A DNA stretch of 42,920 nucleotides. It comes from Bradyrhizobiaceae bacterium. GTDB lineage: Bacteria; Bacteroidota; Ignavibacteria; Kapaibacteriales; Kapaibacteriaceae. Location: positions 1 through 42,920 of the forward strand of contig JAGFIZ010000002.1 of NCBI GenBank assembly GCA_024103135.1, given 5' to 3'. Made by a program: the position numbers and the translations under genes. A model generated the notes under the pieces. It was not told where the DNA came from and ran no database searches. It saw only the letters and a list, made by a program, of their open reading frames with translations. Positions 36,341-42,920 of this stretch are shown in pieces (position 1 is the stretch's first letter; each line of letters opens with the position of its first letter).

Positions 36341-38635
36341 CTACGCTTCTCCTTGATCTTCTGTGGGCTGATTTACCACCAGCGTCAACAACCCGTCGTA
36401 ATGCTCACGATCAACTGACATCATCATCTCAAGGGTGTCGAGCAGCACGGGTTGAGTTTCTGCAAGCAGAGAAAGATCGTGATTCGGATTAGCGATGGCG
36501 TCAGCATGTGAGTACGTGTTGAGCAAGCGATAAATTCGATTCTTTTTCGCGTTGTCAAAATTCACCCGCTCAAGTCGTTGGTAGAGATCTCCACTCATCT
36601 CAGGAAAGCGGAAAGCGAGAAAGGCTTCGATCAATCGGCGCGCGATGTTTGGCAAACCGTAGCGATGTTCCAGTTGAACAACGTCATTGCGGTGAGCCTC
36701 CTCGTAGACGCGCTTGAACAGGTACTGGTACTCTGATTCGTACTTCTCAAGTAGAGGATCTAGATGGCCCAACTCGCTGGTGCGCACCCCATCAGGTTGA
36801 TGTCTGGTTCGAAGCAGGAAGAACCTAGCAGGCCGGTCTTCGACCTTCTTCTTTCGTTGCTTTGGCAAGTGATGGAACCAGTTCTTCACTAGGCGGAAAA
36901 ACGAGAAGCTGTGAGTCAAGATGAAAAGTTGACCTGCATCCTTGGTTCGATCCTTCATGTAACCGAAGGCCGAGAACAGCGCGTTGTCATCGAGGCTCGA
37001 TACAGGGTCATCTATGACGACTATTCCATTCTTCAAGTCGAATGCTCTGTCCTGCAACGACTTGAGGAAATAGAGGAATGCAATCGCCGTGCGCTCTCCA
37101 TCGCTCAAATGCGTTACGTACTGGCCGCTGCGGGTCAGCGCGTAGCCGGTGCCCTTCACCTCGAAGCGCAACTCGTCGCGCCCAAGGTAGGCACATAGTT
37201 CCGCGGTCAGCTCATCAGCGGGACGGCGATGTTCGAGGATCTCGCGTTCCAGTTTATGGATCTTCGCCTGGGTTTCTGCCTGCGTATCTTTTATGCCATC
37301 CAATTTGGTAGTTGCCATCTGCACCGCATCGGAGAGCTGGGCGAATTCAGCGTGTGCCTCAGCGACATACGAGGCTTCAAGCTTCTCGCACGCACTATTA
37401 ACCGACTCTGTGAACTCTGCGGTGATACGGTTGTGTTTCTCCACGATCTCGTTGAATGCGGCGACTGAGTCGGTAATCGAGGAGGGCCCCGCCGCAACAT
37501 GTGACTGCGTGGCGGTTGGGGCGAACGGCTGATCGCGCTTGGCCTCGACACGTGCGATGAGGTCATTGAGCGTGGCTTGGGTTTCTGACTGCGCCGTCAA
37601 CACCATTGCTCGTATTGTGGACTCCTCAGGCACAAGTGCTTCATAGAAACGTGATACGTCCGGCAACGACAGTGAGGCGGCAGAATGCTTGGCCTCCATC
37701 AACTTCGAGAGAAGAGCGGACAGATCTTTCTGAAAGCCCTCGAAGGCATCGTTGAAGTGAGCTTCGAGCTCCTCGCGGCGTGATGCCTGAATCGGTTGTT
37801 GGCAGAATCGGCAGGTGTCTGAGTTGTATTCACCAGAATGCAGATGAAGCCCTTCTTGTACCCACGTGGCAAGTCTGGCATTGCTGGTCAGTTCATCGAG
37901 TGTCTGCGCGACGATGGAAAGACCGAGTAGTGTGTCTACCTCACTCGTCAACACATCAAGCTCGATGGGTGGCGCAGCGACCTTCTCGACAACGGGTTTG
38001 GGCTGGGTGTTCTTCTGGCTGCGGAGCTGTGCCTTCTGATCGTCGGTCAGCATCGCTGCCGCCGCCTGCTGCACATCCATTGCTTCAACGGCGCGCCTGA
38101 AATTTCGTTTGTCGTAGTTGTTGTAGGTCTGGCTATTCGCGGTGGTCAACAGTTCCTTGATGAGCTTCGCCTTGTCCCTGCTGAAATCGTCCAGCTTCGA
38201 CTCTGCTTTTGCCTTGTCGACCTGAGCAGTCTGCAACGTGATGTCGGTCGTGGCAAGTTCCTTCTTGAGCTGTTCGACCTGCTTCACCTTATCAGTGCTG
38301 GCTTCTCCTAGAAAGTAGATCGGCGCAATGTCGCCATCAATTTGCGACAGGGTGGCATCGATGAAATCCCTGTTGAAAACGCGCACTTGCGGTAGTTGCG
38401 CCGAAGCGAAAGCGGAACCTGCCACCTTCGTTTTGCCGTCGATCTCCAGTGCAGCTTCACCTTCGAGGAGCGCGGTCTTCTTTTCAACGAGTGAAAGCAA
38501 CCATGACAGCGTTGTCTTGCCGCTGCCGTTCCATCCATAGATGACATTAAACTGTGCGAATGTGTGCAGTTCTGTTGGCCAAGTGAAGTCGCGGAACACT
38601 CGGAGCCGTAGCTTGGTGATGCAAGTCAACTTCAT
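36341..38635 (-). CDS. RloC/PrrC-like ATPase with zinc hook, candidate anticodon nuclease
   Basis: A 764-residue ABC-type ATPase of the AAA_13 kind. Walker A is YGWNGSGKTT (residues 33-42). A coiled coil covers about 112-165. A zinc-hook-like CxxC (C275, C278 in TCRFCQQPI) sits between helical arms, and a second coiled coil lies near 410-470. The ABC signature LSDGERTAIAF starts at 510, Walker B and D-loop are VVIDDPVSSLDD (540-550), and the switch His is H575. The C-terminal part holds ARRLIEAF (R666, E670) and NTYSHAD (H710), matching the R-xxx-E ... H triad known from PrrC (R320, E324, H356) and RloC, which cut tRNA anticodon loops. Such enzymes guard type I restriction systems, and here it lies between hsdS and hsdR. 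Nuclease activity is inference: related ATPases lack it. Confidence 0.78.
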   Translation of the reverse strand: MKLTCITKLRLRVFRDFTWPTELHTFAQFNVIYGWNGSGKTTLSWLLSLVEKKTALLEGEAALEIDGKTKVAGSAFASAQLPQVRVFNRDFIDATLSQIDGDIAPIYFLGEASTDKVKQVEQLKKELATTDITLQTAQVDKAKAESKLDDFSRDKAKLIKELLTTANSQTYNNYDKRNFRRAVEAMDVQQAAAAMLTDDQKAQLRSQKNTQPKPVVEKVAAPPIELDVLTSEVDTLLGLSIVAQTLDELTSNARLATWVQEGLHLHSGEYNSDTCRFCQQPIQASRREELEAHFNDAFEGFQKDLSALLSKLMEAKHSAASLSLPDVSRFYEALVPEESTIRAMVLTAQSETQATLNDLIARVEAKRDQPFAPTATQSHVAAGPSSITDSVAAFNEIVEKHNRITAEFTESVNSACEKLEASYVAEAHAEFAQLSDAVQMATTKLDGIKDTQAETQAKIHKLEREILEHRRPADELTAELCAYLGRDELRFEVKGTGYALTRSGQYVTHLSDGERTAIAFLYFLKSLQDRAFDLKNGIVVIDDPVSSLDDNALFSAFGYMKDRTKDAGQLFILTHSFSFFRLVKNWFHHLPKQRKKKVEDRPARFFLLRTRHQPDGVRTSELGHLDPLLEKYESEYQYLFKRVYEEAHRNDVVQLEHRYGLPNIARRLIEAFLAFRFPEMSGDLYQRLERVNFDNAKKNRIYRLLNTYSHADAIANPNHDLSLLAETQPVLLDTLEMMMSVDREHYDGLLTLVVNQPTEDQGEA

Positions 38636-39377
38636 GCAGACTCTCCTTGTTCATCAACGGGCCCCACAGACGGAGCTGGTGCCCCGCGCGTAGCGTTCAA
38701 CGCTTCCACGTAGGCGTCCCGATCCAGTTGGTACAGCAAGCGGCTGACTTCGATGTTGATGGGCAGCTCATCTCCGCCCGGCAATAGAAAACGCAAAGTT
38801 GGTGAATCGCCGTCCTCGGCGTCCACAGCTAGACCCACGTGCGCGTCGATCAACGCGTTGTCATCTGCAAATCGCTCCCACGGCTCGCGGGAGCTGATCG
38901 GGTCGAGTTGCGTATCCAGATAGGCCTGATGCAGAAAGGCTACGATGGCATCGGCTGCCAGAACCGCGCTGCGGCGGTGGTGTTCTGCCAGCCGCGCCAG
39001 ATACGGGTCTTTGCCGTGGCTGGCGGGGCCCGCCTTGTTACGCAGGTCATTCAGCGCGTCGGCTAACTTGTGGTGGCTGGACACCAACTTCTTGAAACGG
39101 TCGTCGCGGACATCGCCCAGCCTGAGTGCGCGAATTGCTGCGGTCAGCCAATCCGACAGCGAGGGCGTCTCCTGCGTTGGCTTGAGCGGGGCTTGCTGGG
39201 TGTGGAAACTTTCCACCACCACGCGGCACACCACCTCGACGACTGTCTTGGCGCAGTCGATGCACGCATCGTTGCTCTGCTCCAGATTGCGCTCCATCGC
39301 CTCGAAGGTCTGCTGCAGCATCGGCGCATCGCGCCAATGTGTGCAGGCTTCGCGGATGCCAGGGCACCAATCCAAGG

Positions 39378-39381
<4 letters not shown>
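38632..39381 (-). CDS. Abi_C-like protein in the type I R-M operon
   Basis: A 249-residue soluble protein. The stretch AIRALRLGDVRDDRFKKLVSSHHKLADALNDLRNKAGPASHGKDPYLARL in part, followed by HHRRSAVLAADAIVAFLHQAYLD, resembles the abortive-infection C-terminal (Abi_C) helical domain, with its R-N ... HG motif (LRNKAGPASHG). The N-terminus has CIDCAKTVVEVVCRVVV. It overlaps hsdS by 4 bp on one side and the RloC-like gene by 4 bp on the other, so all four genes of the run are translationally coupled. Abi_C modules occur in several phage defence systems. A role with the RloC-like ATPase, such as sensor or inhibitor, is inference. GC content looks higher than in its neighbours. Confidence 0.65.
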
Positions 39382-40654
<1,273 letters not shown>

Positions 40655-40658
<4 letters not shown>

Positions 40659-42257
40659 TGCTCAAGCTCCGCGATGGGGAAGCCTAGGAGCTTCAGTTGA
40701 TCTCGCATCGTCGCTTGCAGGTTCGCAGACTCCACGAGTTGCTCTCCCAGCTCGGCCGTGAGTCGAGTCATCCGTTCTTCGAAGGATTCATCGTCTTTGA
40801 TGAGGTCTCCAGTCCCAACGTAGCGCCCCGGCGTTAGCACATGGCCATGCGTGCGGATGTCGTCCATCGAAGCGGACTTGCAGAAGCCCGCCACATCGGC
40901 GTATTCGCCAGCGCCGTCCTCACCGCGCCAAGCGTGGTAGGTGTCAGCGATCTTCTGCACTTCCTCATCGGTGAGTTCGCGCCGGGTGCGATCCACCAGC
41001 ACGCCCAGCTTGCGGGCGTCGATGAACAGCACTTGCCCGCGCCGGTCGCGCAGCCCCTTGCCAGGGTTTTTGTTACGAGCCAGGAACCACAAGCAAGCGG
41101 GGATCTGCGTGGAATAGAAGAGCTGCCCAGGCAGCGCCACCATGCAGTCCACCGCGTCGGCTTCGAGCATGGCCTTGCGGATGTCGCCTTCGCCAGACTG
41201 GTTGGAGCTCATCGAGCCGTTGGCCAGCACCACGCCCGCCGTGCCGTTGGGTGCGAGGTGGTGGTAAATGTGCTGGAGCCACGCGTAGTTGGCGTTGCCC
41301 ACGGGTGGGACGCCAAACTGCCAGCGTACATCTTCGCGCAGACGATCACCTCCCCAGTCCGAAATATTGAAGGGTGGATTGGCGAGGATGTAGTCGGCCT
41401 TGAGATCACGTAGCTCGTCCTTGTGGAAGCTGCCCTCGTTATTCCAACGGATGTCTGAGTCGATGCCTCGCACAGCGAGGTTCATCTTGGCTAGACGCCA
41501 GGTGGTGTAGTTCGACTCTTGTCCATAGATCGCAATGTCGCCAATACGACCGCCGTGTTCCTGCACAAACTTTTCCGACTGGACGAACATTCCGCCTGAG
41601 CCGCAACATGGGTCGTACACACGACCAGCCACGCCCCTTGCGGGATCCGGCAGTGGCTGCAACATTTCGACTAGTACGCGCACCACTGAACGTGGCGTGT
41701 AGAATTCTCCGCCACGCTTGCCTTCGGCACCAGCGAACTGACTGAGAAAATACTCGTATACGCGACCAAGAACGTCCTTGGATCGGTCACCTTCTTCACC
41801 GAGCGCAATGCCGGAGATCAGGTCGATTAACTCGCCTAACATGACCTTGTTGAGTGCCGGCCGTGCGTAGTCCTTGGGTAGTACGCCCTTGAGCGACTCG
41901 TTGTCCTTCTCGATGGCACGCATGGCATCGTCAATGAGCGTGCCGATGCTGGGCAGCTTGGCGCTGGCCTGTAGGTGCGACCAGCGGGCTTCTTTTGGCA
42001 CCCAGAACACGTTGTCGGCAAGGTACTCATCCTTGTCCTCAGCGGCCTGTACGTCATCAGCCATCAGCGCCTTGTGCTTGGCTTCGAAAGAATCGGAGAT
42101 GTACTTCAGGAAGATGAGTCCTAGAGCGACGTGCTTATAGTCGCTCGGCTCCATGTTACCGCGTAGTTTATCGGCTGCCTTGAACAGTTCTGATTCAAAG
42201 CCAAGATTACCACCATTAGAATTCGTTTGATCCTTGATTCCCGTCTTCTTCTTCATC
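40655..42257 (-). CDS. hsdM: Type I restriction-modification N6-adenine methyltransferase
   Basis: HsdM methylates adenine in the target chosen by HsdS and is part of the restriction complex. The ATG at 42257 is preceded by AAGGTGAT, with about 9 bases between the AAGGTG core and the ATG, a good Shine-Dalgarno, so I prefer it to a GTG 12 bp upstream; 533 residues result. The N-terminal helical domain is [32 protein letters not shown]. The cofactor loop is [15 protein letters not shown] and the catalytic motif IV is [14 protein letters not shown], i.e. [23 protein letters not shown] is a typical block. It is the first gene of the coupled hsdM-hsdS-abi-rloC run. Confidence 0.96.
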
Positions 42258-42272
42258 GCGATAATCACCTTG

Positions 42273-42708
42273 TGAAAGACCTAGTTCTTCATGGGATACT
42301 ACACTGCATTGCGACTTACACAGACCGCTACGCCGCATTGCAGGTGATGTGAACTGGCTTATATGAAAACAAGAGCCGAAACTATTCCGTGAATATAGGC
42401 AGTCACTGCGGACATTCATTGTCCGTACTCAGATCAACGAACCGCGTCAACGTCTCTGACTAGTCATGCAGGAAGATCAGCCTTACCAAGCCCCTTTCTC
42501 ACTCTTCGACGGAGGCCTGCGTAAATCGTCCACTGCTCGGCTTGGCAACGGTCTACTTATTCCGGTGGTCACCTGCTGCCCCGCGCCCAGTTACCTGCTC
42601 ACGACCCTTCAATATCTAGCACTCCTCCAACTCCATTACGCCCTCAACGAGAAGCCTGATTGACACTATGAATTGTGTCCAAATATGTGTTTGCAGGGAG
42701 GATACCAT
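42273..42708. other. hsdM upstream region
   Basis: No gene is recognised. A perfect inverted repeat CGGACA-TTCAT-TGTCCG lies at 42409-42425, about 150 bp upstream of hsdM, and could be an operator or a short hairpin. A plus-strand open frame at 42466-42663 has no family character. The hsdM promoter should lie between 42280 and 42400, but I see no convincing pair of elements. Confidence 0.4.
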
Positions 42709-42737
42709 AAAAAAAGCCGAGGAGTTATCTCCTCGGC
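42709..42737 (-). terminator. Rho-independent terminator, minus strand
   Basis: GCCGAGGAG pairs perfectly with CTCCTCGGC around a TTAT loop, and a run of seven A on the plus strand gives seven U at the end of a minus-strand transcript. It would stop transcription coming from the gene at the right edge before it enters the hsdM upstream region. Confidence 0.85.
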
Positions 42738-42832
42738 AATCTAGAATTGGATCGTGTTTTCTTTGTTGGTTTTGCGCTGTTTTCCGCGCTGGAATCAATG
42801 TGGGGAGATTGACTCCCCGACACTATGGAGAT

Positions 42833-42920
42833 TTACCAGAGCTTCTCTACAGCTGTGCGTTCTTCTACTAGCTCCTGGTAGGAAGCGTCCATGCGTGCTC
42901 GTGAAAACTCACTGATTTCA
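42833..42920 (-). CDS. C-terminal end of an unidentified protein, partial
   Basis: A minus-strand frame enters from the right edge and ends at TAA (42833-42835). The last 28 residues read ISEFSRARMDASYQELVEERTAVEKLW in part, a charged helical tail that looks coding. It is followed by a GGGGAG/CTCCCC hairpin at 42802-42818 and then by the strong terminator. I do not recognise the family from so little sequence. Confidence 0.5.
   Translation of the reverse strand, partial: EISEFSRARMDASYQELVEERTAVEKLW

Noticed and set aside
42466..42663. 65-codon plus-strand frame upstream of hsdM
   Set aside because: No family character or ribosome binding site, and opposite in direction to the surrounding genes.

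Overview
The window looks like a chromosome segment from the Bacteroidota/Chlorobiota superphylum. The main evidence is two secreted proteins ending in type IX (Por) secretion sorting domains, together with an Omp28-like lipoprotein, a DUF6029-type barrel, a DUF2723 (GT117-like) membrane enzyme, a Wzi-like barrel and an 'APTGGPKD' Ig-like lipoprotein. Base composition is near 50% GC by eye. A lineage such as Kapabacteria or Ignavibacteria is my best guess, but this is inference without 16S or marker genes.

Left flank, about 1-8135, is mobile and decayed. It holds a transposase tail, the truncated C-terminal end of an RHS polymorphic toxin (EC869 CdiA-type nuclease domain) with its likely immunity gene, an IS30-family element with one frameshift and three nonsense codons, an IS66-family transposase with a nonsense codon, a frameshift and an altered catalytic Asp, and about 1.1 kb without recognisable genes. 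It ends in a tyrosine recombinase plus a coupled HTH protein beside a tRNA-Glu gene, as in an integrative element that uses the tRNA as attachment site.

The core, 8290-31802, is ordinary housekeeping and cell-envelope chromosome. On the plus strand are coaE, a thioredoxin, a pterin carbinolamine dehydratase, eno, a phosphohexomutase and rfbC. pdxB, a sorbosone-dehydrogenase-like T9SS cargo and an Ig-like lipoprotein run on the minus strand. A minus-strand operon carries a T9SS cargo, a DUF2723 enzyme, a VWA-OmpA lipoprotein and a 3'-5' exonuclease. A plus-strand envelope operon (TlpA-like, DUF6029, Omp28) follows. SPOR and Wzi-like genes come next on the minus strand. murG then heads a plus-strand operon with two uncharacterised membrane proteins and a SixA-like phosphatase.

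The right flank, 32079-42257, is a minus-strand defence locus. It reads hsdM, hsdS, an Abi_C-like gene and an ATPase with a zinc hook and a PrrC/RloC-like C-terminal R-E-H pattern, all four joined by 4-bp ATGA overlaps. After a 0.6-kb gap come a collapsed Fic gene and hsdR, also joined by a 4-bp overlap. This resembles the prr layout, in which an anticodon nuclease is carried inside a type I restriction-modification operon and guards it, but with an extra Abi-like partner and a broken Fic gene. It is the most interesting part of the window. The right edge holds a strong terminator and the last 28 codons of an unidentified minus-strand gene.
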